Assembly (NCBI RefSeq): GCF_002982075.1
Contig: NZ_PUEJ01000004.1
Coordinates: 558,001 to 622,000, forward strand
Length of the DNA stretch: 64,000 nucleotides
Origin: Labrys okinawensis
Lineage (GTDB): Bacteria > Pseudomonadota > Alphaproteobacteria > Rhizobiales > Labraceae
Direction: 5' to 3'
The notes beneath the pieces were generated by a model. That model worked only from the letters and a program-made list of their open reading frames with translations. It had not been told where the DNA came from and made no database searches. The first letter of the stretch is position 1. Every line of letters begins with the position of its first letter. This document shows, piece by piece, positions 8,404 to 17,473 of the stretch. Made by a program: the position numbers and the translations under genes.

Positions 8404-9455
8404 GCGCGCTGGGCCTTCTTCAGAATGGCGATGAAGATCGGCCCGCCGATCAGACTGGTGACGAGGCCGATCGGCAGCTCGGCCGGCGTGATCGCGACGC
8501 GGGCCACCGTATCGGCCAGCACCACCAGGGCAGCGCCCAACAGGGCCGAGGCCGGCAGCACGAAACGGTAGCGCTGCCCGCCCAGCAGGCGCACGCAATG
8601 GGGCGCGATCAGGCCGACGAAGCCGATCAGGCCGGTGAAGGCGACGGCCGCGCCGATCGCCAGGGCCGTCGCCGCGATCACCATGCGCTTGAGATGGACG
8701 GTGTCGACGCCGGAAAGAAAGGCTTCGCTTTCGCCGAGCGTGAAGGCGTCGAGCCCGCGGGCCTGCCGGGCCATCAGCACCGCCGCAATCCCGAGCGCCG
8801 CGCCCGCCGCCAGCACGGCGACCCAGTTCGCGCCCGAGAGCGACCCCATCATCCAGAACTGGATCGAGCGGAGCTGGGTGTCGTCGGCGATGGTGATGAA
8901 CAGGCCGATCACGGCCATGGCCAGGGCGTTGATGCCGATGCCGGCCAGCAGGAGATTGGCGATGCTGACATGGCCATCACGGTCGCGCGCAATGCGGTAG
9001 GTGATCACCGTGGTCAGGCCGCAGGCTGCCGCTGCCGCGACCGGCAACGCATAGCTGCCGAGACCGCCGGTGCCGCCGACATGTTCCAGCAAGACGATGC
9101 CGGCGACCACGGCGAGGATGCCGCCGGACGCCGCCCCCGTCAGGCCGGGATCCGCCAGGGGGTTGCGGAAAAGGGCCTGCATGCCGGCGCCGGACATGGC
9201 CAGACCCGCTCCCACAAGAGCGCCCAGGAACACGCGCGGCAGGCGAATATTGACCAGGATGCCCGAATAGAGGTCCCAGCTTCCGGTCGCCGTTGAGAAC
9301 CAGGTCGAGACCGGAATGCGCACGCCGCCGAAGCTGAGGCCCATCGCCAGGGCGGCTGCGAGCAGCAGCGCCAGGCCGGCCTGCACCAAGACCTCCCGCC
9401 GGCGCGGCGAAAGAGCTTGGGAAAGGCCTCGCGGTGTGGCTTGCACCAGACTCAT
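8400..9455 (-). CDS. hmuU: haem ABC transporter permease
   Basis: A 351-residue FecCD-family permease with about ten membrane helices. Typical motifs are RLPRVFLGALVGAGLAMSG, NPLADPGLTG and the C-terminal FVGLIAPHCVRLLGG, which contacts the ATPase. The ATG at 9455 (MSLVQATP) is preferred over an upstream in-frame start because it follows the hmuT stop by 4 bp. It forms the inner membrane channel of HmuTUV. Confidence 0.9.
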   Translation of the reverse strand: MSLVQATPRGLSQALSPRRREVLVQAGLALLLAAALAMGLSFGGVRIPVSTWFSTATGSWDLYSGILVNIRLPRVFLGALVGAGLAMSGAGMQALFRNPLADPGLTGAASGGILAVVAGIVLLEHVGGTGGLGSYALPVAAAAACGLTTVITYRIARDRDGHVSIANLLLAGIGINALAMAVIGLFITIADDTQLRSIQFWMMGSLSGANWVAVLAAGAALGIAAVLMARQARGLDAFTLGESEAFLSGVDTVHLKRMVIAATALAIGAAVAFTGLIGFVGLIAPHCVRLLGGQRYRFVLPASALLGAALVVLADTVARVAITPAELPIGLVTSLIGGPIFIAILKKAQRA

Positions 9456-9459
9456 CGCC

Positions 9460-10332
9460 CTACCCCGAGAACCGGTCCGGATGCAGGCGCCGCGCCAGCG
9501 ACTGGATCTGCGTGGCCGCTGACGGCCCGAAACTGAACAGTGTGGAAAGGTCAGTCTCGACCAGCCGGTCGGGCCGGCCCGCAAAGGCCGAGCTCAACCC
9601 CAATTGCTCAAGAAAGACCGCCGCGCCGCCGGTGTTGGAGACGACCGCGCTGTCGGCCAGGATGAAATCCGGCGGCGTGGCGGCGAGCACCTCGCGCGAC
9701 ACAGGCTTGAACAAGGGGAAGTCGCCGAAGGCATTGACGCCGCCGGCCAGGGCATAGGTGGCATCGACCAGTCCCATCTTGCCGCCTGCCATCGGCGTGC
9801 CCCCGTCGATGGAACGGATGAAGCCGATCCTGGGGTGGCTGGTGATGCCGTCGAGGCGCCTGGCGACATCGACCATGGTGGCGCTCACCGTGCCGGCCAG
9901 CGCTTCGGCCTCCTTCTCGCGCCCGAGCAGGGCGCCGACATGCTTGATCTTGGCGGCCATGCCCTCCCCGTTCAGGGGGAAGGAGACGATCTCGATACGC
10001 AGCCCCGTACTGCGCAACTGCTCGACTGCGGTCGGCGGTCCGAGATCGCGATTGGCGATCAGGATATCCGGCTTGAGGGAAAGGATGCCTTCCACAGAGA
10101 TCTGCCTGAGATAGCCGATGGACGCCAGTTTGGTCACCTCGGGCGGCGCCTTGGAGGTGGTGTCGACGCCCTGGATGACCGAGACGCCGGCCAGCCTTGC
10201 CACGATCTCGGTGACATCCGCGCCGGCACAGACCACACGCTGGATGCCTTCGGCGCGCGCCACGGTCGGCAGGGCCAGCAAGGCGAGTGCGCCGACCAGG
10301 ACACCACGGCGATTGAGTTCGGACGTTCCCAT
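9460..10332 (-). CDS. hmuT: haem ABC transporter periplasmic binding protein
   Basis: A 290-residue cluster-A substrate-binding protein. It has a signal peptide (residues about 1-27, ending VARA-E), then RVVCAGADVTEIVARLAG and KPDILIANRDLGPPTAVEQL typical of HmuT/BtuF-like proteins. An AGGAGG Shine-Dalgarno lies 5 bases before the ATG at 10332; a second ATG at 10335 is directly adjacent and would be too close. It delivers haem to HmuU. The gene begins 10 bp after hmuR. Confidence 0.88.
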   Translation of the reverse strand: MGTSELNRRGVLVGALALLALPTVARAEGIQRVVCAGADVTEIVARLAGVSVIQGVDTTSKAPPEVTKLASIGYLRQISVEGILSLKPDILIANRDLGPPTAVEQLRSTGLRIEIVSFPLNGEGMAAKIKHVGALLGREKEAEALAGTVSATMVDVARRLDGITSHPRIGFIRSIDGGTPMAGGKMGLVDATYALAGGVNAFGDFPLFKPVSREVLAATPPDFILADSAVVSNTGGAAVFLEQLGLSSAFAGRPDRLVETDLSTLFSFGPSAATQIQSLARRLHPDRFSG

Positions 10333-10342
10333 CATCGCCTCC

Positions 10343-12469
10343 TCACTTGCCCGCGAGCTTGACGGTGAGCGCGAACTTCGCCGCCAGACCCGTGGAGTAG
10401 TCGGAATTGAGGAACGCCTTGTAGCGGCGGTCGAAGATGTTATCGACCGCCAGGCTGGCGCTGACATTGTCGCTGTATCTGTAGCTGGCGAAGACGTCGA
10501 CCAGGCCGTAGCCACCGCTCGGCTCGGTCACCTTGCGGGAGGTCGCACCGACCAGGGTGACGCGCGAACCGATGGTCAGACGGTCATCCAGGAAGCGCAG
10601 GCCCACGGTGCCGCTGATCTTGTTCGGTGCTACCGAGTTCAGTGGCTGGTCGGTGACCCGATTCTTGCCGTTGGTATGCGATCCGGCGACCGATACGAAG
10701 CCGCCGCCCCAGTCATAGGCCGCCTCGAGCTCGACACCCATCAGGCGGGCCTTGGCGATGTTCTGATATTGCTGCGTGGGGAAGCAGATCTGCGGATTCG
10801 GGTTGGGAACGTTACAGAGGAAAGGTGGAATACCTGGGAAGCCCGGCACATAGGGCGCCCCGGCGACGATGTCGATATAATCGTCGACATTGTTGACGAA
10901 GCCGTTCAGCTTGGCGCGGAAGGTATCGCCATCCCGGAAGACATTGTCATACTTGGTGTTCACGCCGATCTCGAAGGTGTGGCCGACTTCCGGCCGCAGG
11001 TTCGGGTTGGGCTTGATCGGGAAGGACGGGATGGGATGGATGCCGTCCATGAGCGTTTCGCTGATCGAAGGCGAACGATAGCCTTCGGCGTAGGTGCCGT
11101 AGAGTTCCATGCCCTTGATCGGCGTTACGCCGATGGTGATCTTGGGCGACAGATGACTGCCGTCGGACTCGTATTTGCCGCCTTCCAGCTGGTAGTGATC
11201 GTAGCGCAGGCCTCCAACCACCCGGAGCCAATCGCCGTAGCGAACCTCGTCCTGGACATAGGCGCCGAGAAGACGTCTCGTGCCCGATGGGGTGAAGGCT
11301 GTAACGAAGCCACCGGCGCCGTCCCGTGTCTCGACGCGGTCGAAGGCGGCATCGACGCCATAGGTCAGGGCGTGGTCGAAGGACCCCGTCGAGAAGCGCG
11401 ACGTATTGTAGATGTCGAAGCCGAACGTCCCGACCTTGTCGGAAAGCTTGTCGCCCGGCTGCACGCCTAGGCTGGCATAGGTCCCGGGAACGATGATCGT
11501 CTTTTCATTCTCGGTTTCCGAGTAATAGACCTTGGCGTTGAAATTGATCAGCGGATTATCGGGGCTCTCGAATTTGTAGCCGGCCGTGAAGGTCGAGGTG
11601 ACCACGTCGTTGCGCCAGCGTGAATTGCCGCGGCTGGTATTGTTGTTGTCGAAATCGAACTTCTGGCTCATCGCACTCAGGCTGACGGTCTGGCCGTCGC
11701 CCGGATGATAGTTGAACTTGAGAAGGCCGCCGAAATTGTTCTTGCCGGTATAGGTGACGCGATCATTGTTGCCGTCGCGATAATCGCCGGCACCGCGATA
11801 GATGAACTGGCCGTAAATGTCGGCGACCGTGCCGAAGCGCATGCCGGCCGAGGTCGAGGTGAAGGCGCCGAGGCCATTGGAGGATACGCCGACTTTCTGC
11901 TCCACGCCCCAGTTCTGGTCGGGGGTGAGGATGGAGTCGATCCCGCGGGTGGTGAAGGAGGCCACGCCACCAATGGCGCCCGAACCATAGAGATTGGAGA
12001 TCGGGCCGCGCACGATGTCGATATTGTTGATGAACTCAGGCTCGAGATAGAAGCTGCCCTGCGCATTGTGGCCGGTGATCTGATAGTCCTGCCGTGCGCC
12101 GTCGACCAGGACGTTGACGCGCCCGAAATCCTGCAGGCCGCGAATGTTGATCGACTGCATCGGATCGTTCGAGCTCACCTGGGTGGCGACGCCCGGCACC
12201 GTCTTCAGCAGGTCTGAAACCGAAGCAGGCTGGGCCCGGTCGATCTCCGCCTGGGTGATCTGGCTGACGCCGCCCAGCGTGTCGATCAGCTTCTCCGAGG
12301 TCTTGGTCGCGGTCACCGTCACCGTATCGAGCACCACCGGCTCGTCGGCCGCGGCAGCCTGGCCCGCCGGCGCCTGCTGGGCGCGCGCCAGCGTCACGCT
12401 TCCCGCCAGCAAGGCAAGAGCAGCTACCGTCGCAAGGCTGCGACTGCGCATGTAATTCGACCTGACCAT
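10343..12469 (-). CDS. hmuR: TonB-dependent haem/haemoglobin receptor
   Basis: A 708-residue outer membrane receptor: signal peptide (to ARAQ, about residue 30), plug domain (residues about 55-170, with SVSDLLKTVPGVATQ and INIRGLQDFGRVNVLVDGAR) and a 22-strand barrel. NLRPEVGHTFEIG near residue 490 and GTYAEGYRSPSISE near 458 are typical of the haem/haemoglobin receptor subfamily. It imports haem into the periplasm with TonB-ExbBD energy. It is the first gene of the leftward arm, and its promoter lies in the AT-rich spacer shared with hmuS. Confidence 0.9.
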   Translation of the reverse strand: MVRSNYMRSRSLATVAALALLAGSVTLARAQQAPAGQAAAADEPVVLDTVTVTATKTSEKLIDTLGGVSQITQAEIDRAQPASVSDLLKTVPGVATQVSSNDPMQSINIRGLQDFGRVNVLVDGARQDYQITGHNAQGSFYLEPEFINNIDIVRGPISNLYGSGAIGGVASFTTRGIDSILTPDQNWGVEQKVGVSSNGLGAFTSTSAGMRFGTVADIYGQFIYRGAGDYRDGNNDRVTYTGKNNFGGLLKFNYHPGDGQTVSLSAMSQKFDFDNNNTSRGNSRWRNDVVTSTFTAGYKFESPDNPLINFNAKVYYSETENEKTIIVPGTYASLGVQPGDKLSDKVGTFGFDIYNTSRFSTGSFDHALTYGVDAAFDRVETRDGAGGFVTAFTPSGTRRLLGAYVQDEVRYGDWLRVVGGLRYDHYQLEGGKYESDGSHLSPKITIGVTPIKGMELYGTYAEGYRSPSISETLMDGIHPIPSFPIKPNPNLRPEVGHTFEIGVNTKYDNVFRDGDTFRAKLNGFVNNVDDYIDIVAGAPYVPGFPGIPPFLCNVPNPNPQICFPTQQYQNIAKARLMGVELEAAYDWGGGFVSVAGSHTNGKNRVTDQPLNSVAPNKISGTVGLRFLDDRLTIGSRVTLVGATSRKVTEPSGGYGLVDVFASYRYSDNVSASLAVDNIFDRRYKAFLNSDYSTGLAAKFALTVKLAGK

Positions 12470-12715
12470 CTCGGCTCCGCAACGTATAATTATTCAAAAC
12501 TGCGCTGCAGATAATTTATCTTGTAGAAGCAGACGCCGTTTCATACAATTTTGAGCGATTTGCGGCAGCAAACAGGACGTGTCAAGGAATTAATGCTTGA
12601 TTTTATTAGCATAATTTGCGCAGTTTTGCTTTATTCTAAACTGCATAATTCCTTTTGATGCCTAGTTTTGAATTTTTCTATTTTGCGCGGATCAGAACCG
12701 AAGGAAAGAAGGGAA
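12470..12715. promoter_or_regulatory. shared hmuR-hmuS divergent promoter region with a repeated dodecamer
   Basis: This 246-bp AT-rich spacer separates the two haem arms. A dodecamer ATTC(A/T)AAACTGC occurs at 12492-12503 and again at 12633-12644, and GCAGTTT at 12620-12626 forms an inverted repeat (11-bp spacer) with the AAACTGC of the second copy. Rhizobial haem genes are controlled by iron regulators such as Irr, RirA or Fur; the TTCTAAA part recalls half of the published Irr box. Binding of any of them here is inference. Confidence 0.5.
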
Positions 12716-13594
12716 ATGAGCGAGTTAAAACAACGGTGGCAAGCTCTCCGGGAAAGTCAGTCCGGATTGCGCATTCGCGATGCCGCGGCGCAATTGGGGG
12801 TTTCGGAAGCTGCCCTGCTGGAGACCCGGATCGGCGATGGCGTGAAGCGCCTGTCTGTCCGGATCGACGCGCTCTGCGCTGCCCTGCCACATCTGGGTAC
12901 CGTGATGTCGCTCATCCGCAATGAGTCGGCCGTACACGAGAAGGATGTAGCCTTCCCAACCGCAACCAGCTCCGATGGCGAGATTCGTTTCAACGGCCCG
13001 GGATTTGACCTTACTTTGATACCGTCATCGGTCGCGCACGCCTTCTATGTTGAGGATGCCAACCCCAAGGGGCCGTTGCGCAGCATCCAGTTGTTCGATG
13101 CAGCGGGCGGTGCGCTCTGGAAGATCTATGCGCGCGACAAGGCCGATCATGCCGCTTTCGAGCGGCTGCTGGCCGACCTTGCCTGGCCGGAGGATGTGCA
13201 GCCCATTTCCTTCTCGCGTCCTGCCGCAACAGCGGCGGATCCCGCTCCGGCCGGCGCCCCGGTCGATCTTCAGGCTCTGCTGGAAGCCGCGGCTGCCGAG
13301 GCCATTCCGGTCAGGCTGGAAGTCGCCAATCACGGCGTCAGGCAGAGCCATTGCGGGCCGCTGGTGCGGATCGTCAGGATGGGACCCTGGCTCAACGTGC
13401 TCGATCCCGGCTTCGACTGGCACCTCAACGAAAAGCCTCTGTCGGGCGGCAGCATCGAGCCCGGCGACAGGCCGAGCCTGGTCCTGCACCTCGCCTCGGG
13501 CGGCGAGGCCGCGCGGCTGCAGGCCGATACCGGCGCGACGGCGGATCAGCTGGCGGCCTGGCGTGGCATCCTGCAGAAGGTGGTGACCTCATGA
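12716..13594 (+). CDS. hmuS: HemS/HmuS-family haem-handling protein, shorter than usual
   Basis: A 292-residue cytoplasmic protein with the HemS pattern: LRIRDAAAQLGVSEAALLET near residue 18, GTVMSLIRNESAVHEK near 61, SIQLFDAAGGALWKIYARD near 122 and VRIVRMGPWLNVLDPGFDWH near 220. Family members usually have about 340-350 residues in two similar halves; the second half here is shortened. HmuS proteins bind or degrade haem after import. The ATG at 12716 follows a purine-rich GAAGGAAAGAAGGGAA tract. It overlaps the VOC gene by 4 bp. Confidence 0.78.
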   Translation: MSELKQRWQALRESQSGLRIRDAAAQLGVSEAALLETRIGDGVKRLSVRIDALCAALPHLGTVMSLIRNESAVHEKDVAFPTATSSDGEIRFNGPGFDLTLIPSSVAHAFYVEDANPKGPLRSIQLFDAAGGALWKIYARDKADHAAFERLLADLAWPEDVQPISFSRPAATAADPAPAGAPVDLQALLEAAAAEAIPVRLEVANHGVRQSHCGPLVRIVRMGPWLNVLDPGFDWHLNEKPLSGGSIEPGDRPSLVLHLASGGEAARLQADTGATADQLAAWRGILQKVVTS

Positions 13595-13962
13595 ACCAGG
13601 CCGTGACTGCGCGCCTCACCGGCGCCATCCCCACCCTCGCCTCGCTCAGCTTCGAGGAGACCACGCAGTTCTACCAGAGGCTCGGCTTCGAAGTGTTGCA
13701 CAGCGACATTTCCTTCCTGCTCCTGCATCGCGACGGCGTGCGCGTCAGCTTCTGGCTGACGGGCAACCGCCGGGTACCGCAGGCCACCAGCTGCTGGCTG
13801 GAAGTCACCGGCATCGCAGCACTCTACGAGCATTTCAACGCGCTCAACATCGTGCACCGCAAGGGGCACCTCGAGGCCAAGCCCTGGGGAACCCGCGAAT
13901 TTTCGATCACGGATTGCCACGGCAACCTGATCCGCTTCGCCGAGCAATTGCAGGAACACTGA
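13591..13962 (+). CDS. VOC-superfamily protein (bleomycin-resistance/glyoxalase fold)
   Basis: A 123-residue vicinal-oxygen-chelate protein: SLSFEETTQFYQRLGFEVLH at the start, DGVRVSFWLTGN, then HLEAKPWGTREFSITDCHGN and a final LIRFAEQL. The layout matches bleomycin-resistance-type proteins. Its ATG overlaps the hmuS stop (ATGA), so it is co-translated with a haem-handling protein. Whether it binds haem, a degradation product or an unrelated metabolite cannot be told from sequence. Confidence 0.75.
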   Translation: MNQAVTARLTGAIPTLASLSFEETTQFYQRLGFEVLHSDISFLLLHRDGVRVSFWLTGNRRVPQATSCWLEVTGIAALYEHFNALNIVHRKGHLEAKPWGTREFSITDCHGNLIRFAEQLQEH

Positions 13963-13980
13963 GCCTCCGACAGGCGGCAT

Positions 13981-14021
13981 CCCCGGTTCCGGTTCGGACT
14001 GCGCTCCGACCGGAGCCGGGG
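13981..14021. terminator. stem-loop between convergent genes
   Basis: A strong imperfect hairpin (CCCCGGTTCCGGT pairing with ACCGGAGCCGGGG, one mismatch) sits in the 67-bp gap between the VOC gene and the convergent oxidoreductase gene. There is no U-tract in either direction, so it may be a Rho-assisted or barrier hairpin rather than a classic terminator. Confidence 0.45.
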
Positions 14022-14029
14022 CACATTGC

Positions 14030-15025
14030 TTACACCGTCACCACGACCTTGCCGAACTGCTGGTTGCTCTCCAGGAAGCGGTGGGCCTCGACGATATCGT
14101 CGAAGGCAAAGGTCCGGGCGATCGCGGGACGGAGCGCGCCTATTCGTACCCCGTCGAGAATGAATGTCTTGGCGGCGTCGAGGCGGGCTGGGTCGCCCGT
14201 GATCTCGTGAACGAGATAGCCGCGCAGCGTCAGGCTCTTGCTCAATACGGTGAACAGCGGAAAAGGGGTCGGCTCGCTGCTGAGGCCGCCATATTCGATC
14301 AGTAGGCCGCCACGGGCCATGGCGGCCGTGAGCGGTACGAAGAGCGGGCCGCCGATCGCGTCGAACACCACGCGCACCGCCTTCGGGCCCGCGATCGCTC
14401 TCAGGCGTGTTTCGACATCCTCCTCCTCGGCAGCAATGACATCACCGGCGCCATGGTCCAGCAGGGCCTGTCGCTTGGCGGAGCGCCGGGTGATCGCGAT
14501 CGGCCGGGCGCCGAGATGATTGGCGATCTGGATCGCCGCCAGTCCCACGCTGCTCGAGGCAGCCGTGATCGCGACGAAATCCCCCGGCTGGATCCCGGCA
14601 ATGTCGATCAGCGCACCATAGGCCGTGAGATATGGCATCCAGAGCGCCGCGGCATCGGCCCAGCCGAACGACGGCGGGTGCTTGACGACAAGTTCGGCGG
14701 GAAAGGTCGCCAACTCGCCATAGGCGGGCCAGCGCGCCATCGATTGGGGCGGGATGACGCTGACGGCATCGCCAAGCGAGAAGCCGCCGACGCCGGCGCC
14801 GATGCTTTCGACTACGCCCGCAGCCTCCAGGCCGAGCCCCGAGGGCAGGCTCGGCGTCTCGATATAGCTGCCCTGGCGCAGCAAGGCCTCCGCACGGTTC
14901 AGCCCCAGTGCCTTGACCTTGATGCGGATCTCGCCCCGGCCCGGCAGCGGAAGCTCTGCTTCCTCGATGTGCAGCACTTCCGGGCCGCCATAGCGATGGA
15001 AACGAACGATGCGGGACATCGACAT
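14030..15025 (-). CDS. zinc-type alcohol dehydrogenase / quinone oxidoreductase (MDR family)
   Basis: A 331-residue medium-chain dehydrogenase/reductase. It has the GroES-like N-terminal part (GEIRIKVKALGLNRAEALLR, then GLEAAGVVESIGAGV) and a Rossmann fold with ITAASSSVGLAAIQIANHLG near residue 153. The catalytic zinc ligands of true alcohol dehydrogenases are not apparent, so quinone-oxidoreductase-type NADPH chemistry is likelier. It is divergent from a LysR regulator 97 bp away, which probably controls it. Confidence 0.8.
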   Translation of the reverse strand: MSMSRIVRFHRYGGPEVLHIEEAELPLPGRGEIRIKVKALGLNRAEALLRQGSYIETPSLPSGLGLEAAGVVESIGAGVGGFSLGDAVSVIPPQSMARWPAYGELATFPAELVVKHPPSFGWADAAALWMPYLTAYGALIDIAGIQPGDFVAITAASSSVGLAAIQIANHLGARPIAITRRSAKRQALLDHGAGDVIAAEEEDVETRLRAIAGPKAVRVVFDAIGGPLFVPLTAAMARGGLLIEYGGLSSEPTPFPLFTVLSKSLTLRGYLVHEITGDPARLDAAKTFILDGVRIGALRPAIARTFAFDDIVEAHRFLESNQQFGKVVVTV

Positions 15026-15057
15026 AACTCCTAATCAATTGAACTGAATGAGTTATG
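15023..15057. promoter_or_regulatory. candidate LysR operator
   Basis: CATAACTC at 15023-15030 and GAGTTATG at 15050-15057 form a perfect 8-bp inverted repeat with a 19-bp spacer that itself contains TCAATTGA. It lies in the spacer between the divergent oxidoreductase and lysR genes, next to the oxidoreductase start. This is the usual place for a LysR-type binding site, but no binding data can be read from sequence. Confidence 0.4.
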
Positions 15058-15122
15058 CATCGGCGATTTTTCGCGATAAATGACAGTTCTGGCAGTGCAG
15101 AAGAAACCATTGGTTCGGAATT

Positions 15123-16022
15123 ATGGATCGCCTCGCGAGCATGGCCGTCTTCGTCAGGGCCGTCGATCTCGGCTCCTTCGCGGCGGCAGCCGCCGCCCTC
15201 GATTTGTCGGGGCCGATGGTGGGCAAGCATGTCCGGTTCCTGGAAGAGCGCCTGGGCGTCCGCCTGCTCAACCGGACCACTCGCCGCCAGAGCCTGACGG
15301 AATTCGGTCGGGCCTATTATGAACGATGCCGTATCGTGCTCGCCGAAGCCGAGGCCGCGGACGCCCTCGCGGCGGACCAATTATCCGAGCCGCGGGGCAG
15401 GCTGCGCATCGCCATGCCCGCTTTGTTCGGGCGCCACTGCATCATGCCGGTCCTGATCGAGCTTGCGCGGCGGCATCCCGCCCTCGAATTCGATCTCTCG
15501 CTCGGCGATCCCATCATCGATCTTGCCGAGAACGGCTGCGACTTGGCGATCCGCACCGGCACCCTCGACGACAGGGCCGGCATCATCGCGCGGCGCATCG
15601 CGCGCCAGCGCATGATCCTGTGCGCCGCCCCAAGCTACCTGGCCGATCACGGCACGCCCGCACAGCTCGACGACCTCGCCGGACACCCCTGCATCATCTA
15701 TCGCCGCTCGGGTCGGATTCGCCCCTGGCTTTTCCCCGCCACGCAAGGACAGACGCGGGAGTTCATGCCGAATGGACGCTTACGGCTGGACGATCTCGCC
15801 GCCATCGCCGACACGGCGGCGGCCGGCATGGGGCTGGCCTGGCTCCCCTCCTGGCTGGTCCGCGAACAGCTCCAGGCCGGCGCCCTGGTCAAGCTCCTGC
15901 CGGATCAGCCGGACTATCTCTATGATGCCTACGCGTTATGGCTTGAAACGCCGCATCTGCCGCTGAAGGCGCGCGTGACGGTCGATGCCCTGGCAGCAGC
16001 CCTGCCGGCGATGATGGCCTGA
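15123..16022 (+). CDS. LysR-family transcriptional regulator
   Basis: A 299-residue LTTR. Residues 1-60 form the winged helix-turn-helix (MAVFVRAVDLGSFAAAAAAL, LEERLGVRLLNRTTRR); residues about 90-295 form the effector-binding domain (RLRIAMPALFGRHCIMPVL). This AaeR/DsdC-like subgroup often controls an adjacent divergent oxidoreductase gene, which is the arrangement here. Confidence 0.88.
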   Translation: MDRLASMAVFVRAVDLGSFAAAAAALDLSGPMVGKHVRFLEERLGVRLLNRTTRRQSLTEFGRAYYERCRIVLAEAEAADALAADQLSEPRGRLRIAMPALFGRHCIMPVLIELARRHPALEFDLSLGDPIIDLAENGCDLAIRTGTLDDRAGIIARRIARQRMILCAAPSYLADHGTPAQLDDLAGHPCIIYRRSGRIRPWLFPATQGQTREFMPNGRLRLDDLAAIADTAAAGMGLAWLPSWLVREQLQAGALVKLLPDQPDYLYDAYALWLETPHLPLKARVTVDALAAALPAMMA

Positions 16023-16030
16023 CGACAGTT

Positions 16031-16993
16031 TCAGAGCCAGCGCCAGAGGCAATCCGCCATCAGCCCCGCAAACAGAATGGCGCCGGCATCGCGGTTGGAG
16101 CGGAAGAGGACCAGACACAGGGCGCCGTCGCAATGATCGAAGCGCACGACCTGCTGGGCGAGGTGGAAAGCAAAGCCGGCAAGGCCGAGATAGGAGAGGA
16201 GGCCGGCACCGTTGGCAGCCAGGGCGAGCCCGATCAGGAGGACAGCACCGGCGTAGAAGGCACCGACCGCGCCGCGCGCCTTGTCGCCGAACAGCAGCGC
16301 CGTCGAGCGTACGCCGACGATCGCATCGTCTTCCTTGTCCTGGCAGGCATAGATGGTGTCATAGGCGATCACCCACAGCACCGATCCGGCAAACAGCAGC
16401 AGGGCCGGCAGGGCCAGCCCAGCGGCAGCGCCCGCCCAGCCCATCAATGCGCCCCAGGAAAAGGCAAGGCCGAGAACGGCTTGCGGCCAGGAAGTGACCC
16501 GCTTCATGAAGGGGTAGATGGCCACCACCGCCAGCGAGGAAATGCCCAGCAGCACGGCGAAACGATTGAACTGCAGCAGGATGACGAGGCCAGCCAGAGC
16601 CTGGGCCGCCAGCCAGACCGTGGCGGCAAGGGCGGTGACCTGTCCCGACGGGATCGGCCGCGAGCGCGTGCGCTCGACCTTGTCGTCAATGTCCCTGTCC
16701 ACGAGATCGTTGAGCGTGCAGCCGGCGCCACGCATGATGAAGGCGCCGCTGAGGAACAGGGCCAGATGCCAGAGCGTCTGGCCGACGGCGCCATGATGGA
16801 GGGCAGCCAGGGCCGCCGACCACCAGCAGGGCCACATCAGGAGCCAGCCGCCGATCGGACGGTCGGCGCGAGAAAGGCGCAGAAAAGGCCGCCAGGCGGA
16901 CGGCGCGTGGCGGTCGACCCAGTTGCCGGAAGGCGCGTCGGCCACCTTGTTCGCCAGCCCGGTCGGACCAGCCTCGGTGGATAGCAGCCCCAT
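16031..16993 (-). CDS. ubiA: 4-hydroxybenzoate polyprenyltransferase
   Basis: A 320-residue intramembrane prenyltransferase with about eight or nine helices. The two aspartate-rich motifs are visible: NDLVDRDIDDKVERTRSRP near residue 94 and YACQDKEDDAIVGVRST near 215. UbiA joins a polyprenyl diphosphate to 4-hydroxybenzoate in ubiquinone synthesis. It is convergent with the LysR gene, with only 8 bp between stops. Confidence 0.9.
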   Translation of the reverse strand: MGLLSTEAGPTGLANKVADAPSGNWVDRHAPSAWRPFLRLSRADRPIGGWLLMWPCWWSAALAALHHGAVGQTLWHLALFLSGAFIMRGAGCTLNDLVDRDIDDKVERTRSRPIPSGQVTALAATVWLAAQALAGLVILLQFNRFAVLLGISSLAVVAIYPFMKRVTSWPQAVLGLAFSWGALMGWAGAAAGLALPALLLFAGSVLWVIAYDTIYACQDKEDDAIVGVRSTALLFGDKARGAVGAFYAGAVLLIGLALAANGAGLLSYLGLAGFAFHLAQQVVRFDHCDGALCLVLFRSNRDAGAILFAGLMADCLWRWL

Positions 16994-17008
16994 GCCGGCG
17001 ATCTCCCC

Positions 17009-17473
17009 TTACTGCAGGCGCAGATTGACGGGCGGCTTGGGCGCGGCGGGCCCGCCGCCGCCACGACCCGGCTGCGGTGCAACCTGCTGGCGCGGCGGAT
17101 GCGAGCAGATCTTGGCCTTGGTCTTCTGGGTCTGGGTCAGGTCGGCCGTGATCTGCTTGATGTTCTCGTCCGTGATCGAGCAGAATTCCTTGTTGGACTG
17201 CATGTAGTCCAACATCTTCTTGTCATTCTCGATATAGGAAGAGAGGCTACCGCAGAACTCGTTGAATGTCTTCTTGGCCTGCTCGAAGGTCTTGGGCCGC
17301 CCGCGCTTGTTGATCGCCTGCAAATTGGTCGCGATCTTCGTCCGGCGATCGATCATCGGCTGCAGGTCCTTGTTGCAGAACTGATTGCCGATCGGAGCCG
17401 ACTCCTGCGCTGCGACCGGCGCTGCGGCCAGCAAGGTGCCGGCGACGAGGGAAATCGAAACGAGACGCAACAT
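17009..17473 (-). CDS. small secreted protein of unknown function next to ubiA
   Basis: A 154-residue protein with a signal peptide (to VAAQ-E, about residue 22). The mature part has four cysteines (NQFCNKDL, EFCGSL, EFCSIT, AKICSH) and is helical and charged; the C-terminus is a proline/glycine tail (GRGGGGPAAPKPP). I do not recognise a characterised family. It lies 15 bp upstream of ubiA on the same strand and may be co-transcribed. A periplasmic location is likely from the leader. Confidence 0.65.
   Translation of the reverse strand: MLRLVSISLVAGTLLAAAPVAAQESAPIGNQFCNKDLQPMIDRRTKIATNLQAINKRGRPKTFEQAKKTFNEFCGSLSSYIENDKKMLDYMQSNKEFCSITDENIKQITADLTQTQKTKAKICSHPPRQQVAPQPGRGGGGPAAPKPPVNLRLQ

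Noticed and set aside
12661..12715. In-frame upstream start for hmuS at 12668
   Set aside because: Sixteen extra residues do not match the family, and the ATG at 12716 has the better purine-rich leader.
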